Shown in pieces: positions 8,303 through 14,727 of a stretch of 19,153 nucleotides of DNA. Each line of letters opens with the position of its first letter. The first letter of the stretch is position 1. The position numbers and the translations under genes were made by a program. Under the pieces are notes generated by a model, which was not told the origin of the DNA, made no database searches, and saw nothing but the letters and a program-made list of their open reading frames with translations. The stretch is from CAZNYN01 sp964422205 (GTDB taxonomy: Bacteria; Synergistota; Synergistia; Synergistales; Synergistaceae). The stretch spans positions 1 through 19,153 of the forward strand of contig CAYRAI010000040.1 of NCBI GenBank assembly GCA_964422205.1. The letters run 5' to 3'.

Positions 8303-9133
8303 TTACTTTTTAATCTCTCTGAGAGAGACAAAACCTGTTACATTGACTATCTTTTGCCCCGCATCACTCTGCATGAAGCTTATAAAATCAAGAAGCTCGC
8401 CCGCTGGCCATCCTGCCGTGAACATATATAAGCAGCGGGACAGGGGATATTTTCCGCTCCGTGCGGCTGATGGAGAGCCTGGCACCCCGTCGACAGCAAG
8501 AGTCTTTACAGATTTGCTTATGTATCCCATGCCTTCGTAGCCTATGGCGTTTTTATTTTGAGCCACAGCAATCATCATTGCTCCGCTTGATGCCGCCACC
8601 TGAGCTCTGGGCGTTATTCTTGTCTTACCCCTGCTGTCCATAACCATTGACTGCCACGTGCCATATGTGCCAGAGCTTGTGTCTCTGCCGACCACTACAA
8701 TCGGCCTGTCCTCTCCGCCTACCTGAGTCCAGTTTGTTATTTTTCCGGAAAAGATACCGCGAAGCTGCGATATTGTCAGAGATTTAACGGAGTTTGAAGG
8801 ATGCACGAGAGGAACTAGACAGTCAAGAGCAACTGCGAAGGGGACAGGATATACTTTTTTGCTTATACATGATTGGAGCTCGGAATCCTTTATAAAGCGC
8901 GAAGCGTTCGCTATGTCCGCGGCACCGTCCGCAAGAGATTTAAATCCGTTGCCCGTGCCTGTGCCCGAAACAGAAAATTTAACTTTGGGATTCTGCTTCA
9001 TAAACTGTTCCGCCGCAGCCTGCCCAAATGGAAGTACCGTGGTCGAACCGTCCATCACGATATTCTCCGCCATAGCCGCCGAAGATGTAACAATCATTAT
9101 AAAGAAAGCCAGCAAAGCAGATATACTCTTCAT
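8303..9133 (-). CDS. pstS: Periplasmic phosphate-binding protein PstS
   Basis: The 276-residue protein begins with a Sec signal peptide (hydrophobic residues 5-20, likely cleavage after AMA at about residue 22). The mature part carries PstS phosphate-site motifs: DGSTTV (28-33), SGTGTGNGF (56-64), DIANASR (73-79) and GRDTSSGTYGT (149-159). It binds phosphate in the periplasm and delivers it to PstC/PstA. An in-frame TTG at 9151 is the upper limit, but that codon and the next overlap the GGAGG at 9145-9149. The ATG at 9133, 11 nt after GGAGG, also places the signal peptide at the very N-terminus, so I choose it. There is no lipobox, so it is a soluble periplasmic form, in line with a diderm host. 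Confidence 0.94.
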   Translation of the reverse strand: MKSISALLAFFIMIVTSSAAMAENIVMDGSTTVLPFGQAAAEQFMKQNPKVKFSVSGTGTGNGFKSLADGAADIANASRFIKDSELQSCISKKVYPVPFAVALDCLVPLVHPSNSVKSLTISQLRGIFSGKITNWTQVGGEDRPIVVVGRDTSSGTYGTWQSMVMDSRGKTRITPRAQVAASSGAMMIAVAQNKNAIGYEGMGYISKSVKTLAVDGVPGSPSAARSGKYPLSRCLYMFTAGWPAGELLDFISFMQSDAGQKIVNVTGFVSLREIKK

Positions 9134-9167
9134 TAAACAACATTCCTCCAACTTTCATAATGCCTCG

Positions 9168-9173
9168 ATTATA
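9168..9173 (-). promoter_or_regulatory. -10 box of the pstS promoter
   Basis: A perfect TATAAT lies on the minus strand 9 bp downstream of the last Pho half-site (9183-9188). There is no recognisable -35 hexamer at 17 bp (ACACTT), which is typical of PhoB-activated promoters where the Pho box replaces the -35. The leader would be only about 28 nt. Confidence 0.7.
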
Positions 9174-9182
9174 TTCAGCTTT

Positions 9183-9221
9183 GGTTAACGAAGTGTGCAG
9201 AATATGTAACAACTGTGTAAC
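9183..9221 (-). promoter_or_regulatory. Pho box: four half-sites at 11-bp intervals upstream of pstS
   Basis: Read on the minus strand, the 6-mers GTTACA (9216-9221), GTTACA (9205-9210), TGCACA (9194-9199) and TTAACC (9183-9188) are each separated by exactly 5 bp. This is the TTAACA-N5 arrangement known for PhoP of Gram-positives. On the plus strand the same units read TGTAAC with 11-bp period, resembling the 7+4 layout of E. coli PhoB boxes. A weaker fifth unit, CGGACA, lies at 9227-9232. PhoB, encoded in the same operon, is the expected binder. Confidence 0.75.
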
Positions 9222-9293
9222 AAGATTGTCCGCACCGCCTGTCCGTACAATTGATATATCATTACGTTCTGTGGCACAAAGTTTTTAAACGTG

Positions 9294-9299
9294 TATAAT
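9294..9299 (+). promoter_or_regulatory. -10 box of the aminotransferase promoter
   Basis: TATAAT is present, but no good -35 hexamer is found 16-18 bp upstream (GTGGCA at 17 bp), so an activator may be needed. Transcription would start near 9306, exactly at the base of a hairpin. Confidence 0.5.
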
Positions 9300-9305
9300 A
9301 CAAAA

Positions 9306-9330
9306 ATAGGGCGTATGAGATGCGTCCTAT
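9306..9330 (+). other. 5'-leader hairpin before the aminotransferase gene
   Basis: Positions 9306-9313 pair with 9323-9330 (8 bp, one G-T wobble) around a 9-base loop. No T-run follows, so it is not a terminator. Its place at the predicted 5' end suggests an mRNA-stabilising stem or an operator. Confidence 0.4.
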
Positions 9331-9374
9331 ACTGCAAAATATTCAGAATATGCAAAATTTGGAGGGGTATTTAA

Positions 9375-10583
9375 ATGAGTACATTAAATTGGGATGAAAG
9401 ACTGTCCAACATAGCGCTAAATGTAAAACCGTCACCTATTCGCGCTCTTCTTAAGTACACAAAAACACCCGGAGTCATATCATTCGCGGGAGGTAATCCG
9501 GATCCTGCGGTATTCCCGGTATCAGAGTTTTATGAAGCTGCTGCCATTCTTAAGAGAGAGGGCAAAGATGTTCTCCAGTACGGAGCTACGGACGGATACA
9601 TGCCTCTTAAGGAGTATATAGCAAAATGGATGGCGCCGCGCATGGGACGCGAGACAAAGCCCGAAGAGATGCTTATAACAACCGGCTCTCAGGAGGGAAT
9701 GGATCTTCTCTGCAGCGTCCTCTTAAACGACGGAGACACAATCATAGTTGAAGGGCCCACATATCCCGGAGCTCTTCACGCCATGCGCAACCGCGGAGCG
9801 AGGTTCCTCTCTGTGCCATGCGACAAAGACGGACTGTGCGTAGACCTTCTGCCGCAGGTTATAGAGCAGGGACGCAAAGACGGACACAAAATAAAATTCA
9901 TCTACACAATAGTAAACTTCCAGAACCCGTCAGGCGCGACACTTTCCGCGGAACGCCGCGCGAAGCTGCTTGAAATAGCGGAAAAATACGACCTCGTCAT
10001 TTTTGAAGATGACCCATACGGACACCTCCGCTACAGCGGCGAACACGTCCCCACAATATTCTCAATGGACAAAAAGCAGAGCGGAAGAGTTGTCTATGCA
10101 TGCTCCTTCTCAAAGATTCTGGCACCTGGAACAAGAGTGGCATGGATAGTCGGCGACCCCCAGCTGATGCAGAAGCTTGTAATGATCAAACAGGGCACAA
10201 ACCTCTGTTCAAGCGTTGTTGCCCAGGCCCTGGTCTACGAATACTGCCGCCTCGGGCACCTTGACGGCTTCCTCCCAAAGATTATCTCCCATTACGGAAA
10301 GAAACGCGACGCGATGGACGCAGCTTTCAAAAAATACCTTCCCGCGAACACAAAGTACCACACACCGGAAGGAGGATTCTTCTTCTGGCTGCAGGTTCCC
10401 GGAGTTGACTCCACCAAGCTGTTTATGAAGGCTATAGAGCACGGAGTGGCGTTTGTGACAGGGCCGTCCTTCTATGTGGACGGCACGGGACTCGACTACA
10501 TGAGAACATGCTTCACTTTCGCTCAGCCCGAGCAGATTGAAGAAGGAGCAAAACGTCTGGCGGAAGCAATTAAGTCACTTTAG
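9375..10583 (+). CDS. PLP-dependent class I aminotransferase (2-aminoadipate/LysN-like)
   Basis: The 402-residue enzyme is a fold-type I PLP aminotransferase of the subgroup related to MocR C-terminal domains, 2-aminoadipate and aromatic aminotransferases. It shows FAGGNPDPAVFP (37-48), TTGSQEGMDL (102-111) in the cofactor phosphate-binding region, NFQNPSG (181-187), FEDDPYG (210-216) with the pyridine-binding Asp, Schiff-base Lys247 in SFSKILAPGTRVAW, and the substrate carboxylate Arg377. It transfers an amino group between an amino acid and a 2-oxoacid; the donor cannot be read from sequence. No DNA-binding domain is fused. GGAGGGG lies a few bases before the ATG at 9375. It is a single-gene unit ended by a strong hairpin, consistent with a role in amino acid catabolism. 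Confidence 0.9.
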   Translation: MSTLNWDERLSNIALNVKPSPIRALLKYTKTPGVISFAGGNPDPAVFPVSEFYEAAAILKREGKDVLQYGATDGYMPLKEYIAKWMAPRMGRETKPEEMLITTGSQEGMDLLCSVLLNDGDTIIVEGPTYPGALHAMRNRGARFLSVPCDKDGLCVDLLPQVIEQGRKDGHKIKFIYTIVNFQNPSGATLSAERRAKLLEIAEKYDLVIFEDDPYGHLRYSGEHVPTIFSMDKKQSGRVVYACSFSKILAPGTRVAWIVGDPQLMQKLVMIKQGTNLCSSVVAQALVYEYCRLGHLDGFLPKIISHYGKKRDAMDAAFKKYLPANTKYHTPEGGFFFWLQVPGVDSTKLFMKAIEHGVAFVTGPSFYVDGTGLDYMRTCFTFAQPEQIEEGAKRLAEAIKSL

Positions 10584-10590
10584 TTTTTAT

Positions 10591-10628
10591 AAAAAATGTC
10601 GGGCGCCTTGTGTGTCCGACATTTTTTT
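10591..10628 (+). terminator. Intrinsic terminator of the aminotransferase gene
   Basis: A 12-bp perfect stem (10591-10602 with 10616-10627, core ATGTCGG/CCGACAT) has a loop of about 13 bases. Its 3' arm runs into eight consecutive T. The A-rich 5' arm makes it possibly two-way. Confidence 0.9.
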
Positions 10629-10682
10629 TGCATAAAATACTGCACCTTAATCTACTTTTTGTAATATACTGATTGCAAGATA

Positions 10683-10696
10683 ATTGTCTTGACAAT
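10683..10696. promoter_or_regulatory. Perfect palindrome overlapping a TTGACA -35 box (candidate operator)
   Basis: ATTGTC and GACAAT form a perfect 6+2+6 inverted repeat. The right half includes most of a consensus TTGACA (10689-10694). Plausible -10 boxes are TATACA (10710-10715, 15-bp spacer) or TACATT (10712-10717, 17-bp spacer). The arrangement suits a dimeric repressor controlling the downstream unknown gene and dctQM. Confidence 0.5.
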
Positions 10697-10850
10697 GCGT
10701 TCTGAACAATATACATTACGCACAATATCCCAAATAGTATCCGAATCACAATATTCCCTCACAATCAAGGAGAGAATTACTTAATTAGTTTTAGCAAAAC
10801 AATGATATAGTGCTGTGATATATCAAGCTAAGTGTGAGAGGATGATAGAG
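10697..10850 (+). other. Leader region without a gene
   Basis: It contains two copies of CACAATAT followed by CCC or TCCC (starting at about 10721 and 10747), an AAGGAG-like Shine-Dalgarno near 10768 that is not followed by any start codon, and a TGATATATCA palindrome at 10816-10825. I recognise no RNA family here. Confidence 0.35.
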
Positions 10851-11240
10851 ATGACATGTAAAAGAGAGAATATGCTCTGTGCTGTTCTGATTATTATTGT
10901 CGTCTTATTCTCCTATCCCTTCTCCGCCAGAACAGAAGCGCACCTGCCTGATACTATGCTGATATTCCATCAAAATGTCGGACACGGAGTTATCACGGGA
11001 ATCACACAGCAAAAGACAGATCCGATAACCCCTGCCGGCGGCATAAAAATACTTGAACAGTTTCTTAAACTGCACTCTCCTGCGCGCACAAGGACATCAC
11101 AGGTTCTAAGTCTCCCGGACTTGTACCCTCTGTCCCTTCAGCCGCATTTGCTTACAAAAGAACTTCTCGCCTCCGTATGCAGCATACATGCGGCATCTCC
11201 CGCCCAGCTTCAGCTGGATGCCACAAAAAAAAGAGAATAA
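10851..11240 (+). CDS. Small putative exported protein of unknown function
   Basis: A 129-residue reading frame starts at the ATG at 10851, with GAGAGG 9 nt upstream. In-frame starts also exist at 10815 (GTG) and 10842 (ATG), but they lack a well-placed Shine-Dalgarno. The N-terminus looks like a signal peptide or single membrane anchor: basic residues, then MLCAVLIIIVVLFSYPFSA, with cleavage near residue 27. The rest is rich in Leu, Pro, Ser and His, with two Cys, and I recognise no domain. It sits where a TRAP operon often carries dctP, but at 129 residues it is far too short for a DctP binding protein (about 330) and shows none of its motifs. It could be a real accessory gene, a remnant, or chance; no frame competes with it on either strand. 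Confidence 0.4.
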   Translation: MTCKRENMLCAVLIIIVVLFSYPFSARTEAHLPDTMLIFHQNVGHGVITGITQQKTDPITPAGGIKILEQFLKLHSPARTRTSQVLSLPDLYPLSLQPHLLTKELLASVCSIHAASPAQLQLDATKKRE

Positions 11241-11246
11241 CCCCGG

Positions 11247-11313
11247 ATACGCAAATTTAATTTGTTTTCTGTACGCATGAACGTCTTTAAAACGTCATGC
11301 TTATATTGCGTAT
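11247..11313 (+). other. Nested inverted repeats in the dctQ leader (candidate RNA element)
   Basis: ATACGCAA (11247-11254) is a perfect match to TTGCGTAT (11306-11313). Inside this outer stem, GCATG plus ACG pairs with CGT plus CATGC (about 11275-11300) with one bulged A, around an A/T-rich loop. The outer stem ends 7 nt before the AAAGGGG Shine-Dalgarno of dctQ (from 11320). I do not recognise a known riboswitch. Confidence 0.45.
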
Positions 11314-11335
11314 TTCTTGAAAGGGGTTTGACAAA

Positions 11336-11911
11336 ATGTCTGATAATCTGGCTGCAGCATCAGTTCAGTGCGATACTTCTTCCGTATCAAAGAAGCCTAC
11401 CAATATCTTTGATAAAGTTGTAATCAATTTTTACTCAATAGTATGCTTTGTTATGTCAATATTGCTCGTCCTGATTATAAGCGCGGCAACATTGATGCGT
11501 TATGTATTTGAAATGGACCTTTACGGATATGAGGAATGGATAAAAATTTTCGCATTCTGGCTCTACTTTATGGGAGCCGGATATGGCGCGTTCGCCGGAA
11601 CTCACGTCTCTGCCGACCTTGTCCAGTCATATATGAAAGAGGGAGTTTTTAAGCGTCTGCTGATTTTTCTCAGAACAGTAATAACTCTCTGCGTAACCGG
11701 CCTGTTCACATGGTACGGCTTTGACTTTTTTATGTTCGGCTTTACAGGCCCTCTGGGCACAGGCGTTGCGATTCCGCGCACTGTCGCGTGGCGAATCCCG
11801 CTCTGGACAGCGTATCTTTCAATATTCCTCGGACTGCTGTCGATGTCATATTACTTCTTCTGGGACATGCTGAGAGCAGGCAAAAATCTTATGCAGGGGA
11901 GAGATAACTGA
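11336..11911 (+). CDS. dctQ: TRAP transporter small permease DctQ
   Basis: The 191-residue protein has four hydrophobic helices (about 30-52, 70-88, 107-130, 155-176) after a Ser-rich cytoplasmic N-terminus. The region EEWIKIFAFWLYFMGAGYG (67-85) followed by THVSADL is the DctQ signature. In tripartite ATP-independent periplasmic transporters, DctQ sits in the inner membrane with DctM and helps dock the DctP binding protein for sodium-driven uptake of organic acids, sialic acid, amino acid-like or other anions. The ATG at 11336 follows AAAGGGG by about 9 nt. Its TGA overlaps the dctM ATG by one base. Substrate cannot be inferred. Confidence 0.9.
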   Translation: MSDNLAAASVQCDTSSVSKKPTNIFDKVVINFYSIVCFVMSILLVLIISAATLMRYVFEMDLYGYEEWIKIFAFWLYFMGAGYGAFAGTHVSADLVQSYMKEGVFKRLLIFLRTVITLCVTGLFTWYGFDFFMFGFTGPLGTGVAIPRTVAWRIPLWTAYLSIFLGLLSMSYYFFWDMLRAGKNLMQGRDN

Positions 11912-13227
11912 TGATATATGTAGCTCTTTTTATACTTATACTGACCCTTATAATTGGAGTTCCCGTTCCTGTCAGTTTTATGGCCTCCTGTGCATGGCTG
12001 ATATTCTTCGGCGGAGTTGACCAGGTAGGATATCCCGCATCACAGCTTCTGCCTTACGGATTCAACCAGATGAACTCTGTCTCCCTAATAGCCATAGCGA
12101 TGTTTATACTCGCGGGCGGCATTATGGAGAGAGGCAAAATCGCGGAAAAGATGATTGACATTGTCGATATTTTCGTCGGACACATCAAAGGCGGACTCGG
12201 CATTGTAGCAGTCGTTTCCTGCGCCGTTTTCGGTTCGATATGCGGTGCCGCTTGCGCGACTCTTTCATGTATAGGAGCTATCATGTTCCCGAGGCTCCGT
12301 GCGGGAGGATACCCCATGGGACACGCCTGCGCCCTCATGGCGAACGCATCTCTTCTTGGGCTTCTGATTCCCCCGAATGCAACTCTGATAATCTTCGCCT
12401 GGATAAGCGGCGTTTCCGTACTTTCATGCTTCCTTTCGACAGTGGGCCCCGGAATCATCACTATCATTCTTCTGAGCCTCGTCAACGTCTGGCTTCTCCG
12501 CAATAACAGCGAAGTTTTTGTAGTTAAGAAGAGAACGGGCAAAGAACGCCTCAAGCTTTTCAAAGAGAGAGGCCGCCTTGCCATCCCTGCTCTCGTCATG
12601 CCTGTTATGGTTCTGGGCGGCATCTACGGCGGTGTTATGACAACAACTGAGGCATCTGCTCTGGCCGTTCTTTACTGCATCCCCATCGGCATGTGGGTCT
12701 ATAAAGGTCTTAATTGGAGAAGCCTTATCGGCATCGTTGTGGAAGGAAGCGTTACAACCGGAGTTATAATGGTAATGCTCTACTCCGTCTCCATGCTTTC
12801 GCGCCTCTACATACTGGAAGACCTGCCTGGCAGAGTTCTCCACCTCTTCTACTCCATATCTACAGAACCTATGATTATTATGTTTATGATAAACGTGTTC
12901 CTTGTTCTCATGGGAATGCTTATGGACGACATCAGCGTCGTTGTTTTGACAACACCTATTTTGATGCCGATAATCACGGAGCTTGGATTTAATCCCGTCC
13001 ACTATGCGGCCGTCGTCGGAGTCAACACCGCTCTCGGATGCATTACGCCGCCTGCGGCACCTGTCCTATACCTGAGCGGACGAGTGGGAGGCGCACCGAT
13101 AAACGAAATAATGAAGCCGGCCCTATGGTTTATGGTTCTTTGCTGGGTACCTGTTCTCATCGTTACAGCCTATGTTCCTAAGGTTGTCCTCGCACTTCCG
13201 CATTTCGTTCTGGGTGTGCCCTGGTAG
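11911..13227 (+). CDS. dctM: TRAP transporter large permease DctM
   Basis: The 438-residue protein is strongly hydrophobic with about 11-12 membrane segments. It carries DctM motifs: the SLIAIAMFILAGGIMERG region (about 54-71), GSICGAACATLSCIGAIMFP (110-129), LLGLLIPPNATLIIFAW, and near the C-terminus VGVNTALGCITPPAAPVLY. It is the translocation subunit of a TRAP transporter, using an ion gradient. It is translationally coupled to dctQ (TGATG overlap) and ends just before a strong hairpin. No dctP lies in the unit or elsewhere in the window, so the binding protein must come from another locus or be replaced. Confidence 0.93.
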   Translation: MIYVALFILILTLIIGVPVPVSFMASCAWLIFFGGVDQVGYPASQLLPYGFNQMNSVSLIAIAMFILAGGIMERGKIAEKMIDIVDIFVGHIKGGLGIVAVVSCAVFGSICGAACATLSCIGAIMFPRLRAGGYPMGHACALMANASLLGLLIPPNATLIIFAWISGVSVLSCFLSTVGPGIITIILLSLVNVWLLRNNSEVFVVKKRTGKERLKLFKERGRLAIPALVMPVMVLGGIYGGVMTTTEASALAVLYCIPIGMWVYKGLNWRSLIGIVVEGSVTTGVIMVMLYSVSMLSRLYILEDLPGRVLHLFYSISTEPMIIMFMINVFLVLMGMLMDDISVVVLTTPILMPIITELGFNPVHYAAVVGVNTALGCITPPAAPVLYLSGRVGGAPINEIMKPALWFMVLCWVPVLIVTAYVPKVVLALPHFVLGVPW

Positions 13228-13246
13228 AAACAATTTTGAGCTTGGC

Positions 13247-13275
13247 AAAATGCCCCCTTCATGGGGGCATTTTTT
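13247..13275 (+). terminator. Intrinsic terminator of dctQM
   Basis: AAAATGCCCCC (13247-13257) pairs perfectly with GGGGGCATTTT (13263-13273) around a 5-base loop and runs into a T-tract (six T from 13270). Confidence 0.9.
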
Positions 13276-13307
13276 GTGTTATCCTACCATTAAGAGGTGA
13301 TTTTAGG

Positions 13308-14672
13308 ATGGAAGATGTTATAACAGCTTTGGCGACTCCATGGGGGGAGGGAGGCATAGCGGTTGTGAGGCTTTCCGGAGAAGGCTCGGTAGAAATTGCC
13401 GATAAAATTTTTTTATCGCGTCAAACGCTATTTGAATCGGAGCCAAGAAAACTTGTGCTTGGCAAAATATATGAACAGAACTCATCCCCTTTTGATGAGA
13501 TTTTGGCCGTAAGATTTGAAAAAGGCAAAAGCTACACAGGCGAGGAGAGCGTTGAGTTTCACTGTCACGGAGGAACAGCATCAGCTCAAAAGTGCATAGA
13601 GGTTCTCTGTTCTCTCGGAGCAAGAGCTGCAATGCCGGGTGAATTTACAAGAAGGGCTTTTGTAAACGGACGCATTGATTTATCTCAGGCAGAGGCCGTG
13701 CTTGGCATAATAAGAGCAAGGAGCGATGAAGCACTGAAAGCTTCGGCAAGAACGCTTCAGGGCGGCTTTGCCAGCGACATAAAAGAATTTCTTTCTGACT
13801 TAACAATACTTGCGGCTAAACTTGAAGTTGACCTTGATTTTCCCGAAGAGGGTGAAGGCCTTTTGCCAAAATCACAATCTGCGGAGATTATAGACGCACT
13901 TTTGCAGAGAGGCTCTGCTCTTTTGAACAAGTGCCGTTCCGGTCTTTTGCTCAGAGAAGGAATAAAAACGGCTATTGTCGGCCGTCCGAATGTCGGGAAG
14001 TCCTCTCTGCTGAACTCTCTTCTAAAGGAAGAACGTGCGATTGTTACCCCAATACCAGGTACTACAAGGGACAGAATAGAAGAAACCTTCATCCACAAGG
14101 GCATTGCCATAAGGATAATCGATACTGCCGGCATAAGGGAGACAGAGGACAAAGTGGAGGCTATAGGGGTAGACACATCAAGACGCTCAATGAATGACGC
14201 GGATTTGAGAATATGGGTGACAGACGCGGCAGAACATTTAACAGAGGATGATATTCTCCTGGGAAGCGAGGCCACGTCACTGCCACACCTGATTGTCATA
14301 AACAAATGCGACTTAGAGAGTGTGGTCACTCCGGAGATTATCAAAGAACATTTTCCAAACAGCAGAATTATTTCAGTCTCGACACTCAAATCACAGGGAA
14401 TAGAGGAGCTTAAGGATATTATCGTCGAAAAGGCCGCAGGCGGAGATCTTACTTTTGACGGATACGGTGTGACTTCACGGCAGATGGAATGTCTTGCCTC
14501 CGCAATCACACTTATAAAAGAGGCACAAAAGACGATTTATGAAAAGATAGGTGATGATGTCACAATAGCGTGCATTTCAGAGGCAAGGGGCAAGCTTTCA
14601 TCACTTTTGGGGCTGGACGCTTCGGAAGAACTTCTGGATACGGTTTTCGGCACTTTCTGCGTAGGAAAGTAG
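13308..14672 (+). CDS. mnmE: tRNA uridine-34 modification GTPase MnmE
   Basis: The 454-residue protein has all parts of MnmE (TrmE). The N-terminal formyl-THF-binding domain includes RRAFVNGRIDLSQAEAV (115-131). A helical domain follows, and the inserted G domain carries P-loop GRPNVGKSS (225-233), TTRD (252-255), DTAG (272-275) and NKCD (332-335). The C-terminus is CVGK, with the conserved catalytic Cys451. With MnmG it installs the (carboxymethyl)aminomethyl group on wobble U34 of certain tRNAs. The frame is open upstream to a GTG/ATG-like start at 13236, but that part falls in the dctM terminator; the ATG at 13308, with GAGG 10 nt upstream, gives the usual family N-terminus. mnmG is not adjacent here. 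Confidence 0.96.
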   Translation: MEDVITALATPWGEGGIAVVRLSGEGSVEIADKIFLSRQTLFESEPRKLVLGKIYEQNSSPFDEILAVRFEKGKSYTGEESVEFHCHGGTASAQKCIEVLCSLGARAAMPGEFTRRAFVNGRIDLSQAEAVLGIIRARSDEALKASARTLQGGFASDIKEFLSDLTILAAKLEVDLDFPEEGEGLLPKSQSAEIIDALLQRGSALLNKCRSGLLLREGIKTAIVGRPNVGKSSLLNSLLKEERAIVTPIPGTTRDRIEETFIHKGIAIRIIDTAGIRETEDKVEAIGVDTSRRSMNDADLRIWVTDAAEHLTEDDILLGSEATSLPHLIVINKCDLESVVTPEIIKEHFPNSRIISVSTLKSQGIEELKDIIVEKAAGGDLTFDGYGVTSRQMECLASAITLIKEAQKTIYEKIGDDVTIACISEARGKLSSLLGLDASEELLDTVFGTFCVGK

Positions 14673-14680
14673 CTATATAG

Positions 14681-14720
14681 TAAAAACGAGTCCAGCTTTT
14701 AAAAGCTGGACTCGTTTTTA
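14681..14720. terminator. Two-way terminator between mnmE and proS: 40-bp perfect palindrome
   Basis: Positions 14681-14700 are the exact reverse complement of 14701-14720. The GC-containing core CGAGTCCAGC is flanked by A-runs and T-runs, so each strand shows a stem followed by five T. It serves both convergent genes: mnmE ends at 14672 and proS ends at 14728. Confidence 0.92.
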
Positions 14721-14727
14721 GCAACTA

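Noticed and set aside
9272..9295. TGGCAC as a possible sigma-54 -24 element before the aminotransferase gene
   Set aside because: The -12 position reads TTTTA instead of TTGCA/T, so the essential GC is missing; a TATAAT for sigma-70 lies just downstream.
11276..11302. The inner hairpin in the dctQ leader as a terminator
   Set aside because: No T-run follows the stem on the plus strand, so it is not an intrinsic terminator as it stands.
10629..11335. A tRNA, small RNA or insertion-sequence remnant in the long gap before dctQ
   Set aside because: No cloverleaf, no CCA end, no terminal inverted repeats with target duplication and no transposase fragment could be found by reading both strands.
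12424..13002. A 192-codon minus-strand frame inside dctM
   Set aside because: Its product is rich in His, Asn and Asp with no domain, and it lies wholly inside a clear TRAP permease gene; it is a shadow frame.
13236..13307. A 24-residue N-terminal extension of MnmE
   Set aside because: It would be translated through the dctM terminator hairpin; the family N-terminus begins at the ATG at 13308, which has its own Shine-Dalgarno.
13757..14509. A 250-codon minus-strand frame inside mnmE
   Set aside because: It covers the G domain of mnmE in antisense and has no family resemblance or Shine-Dalgarno support.
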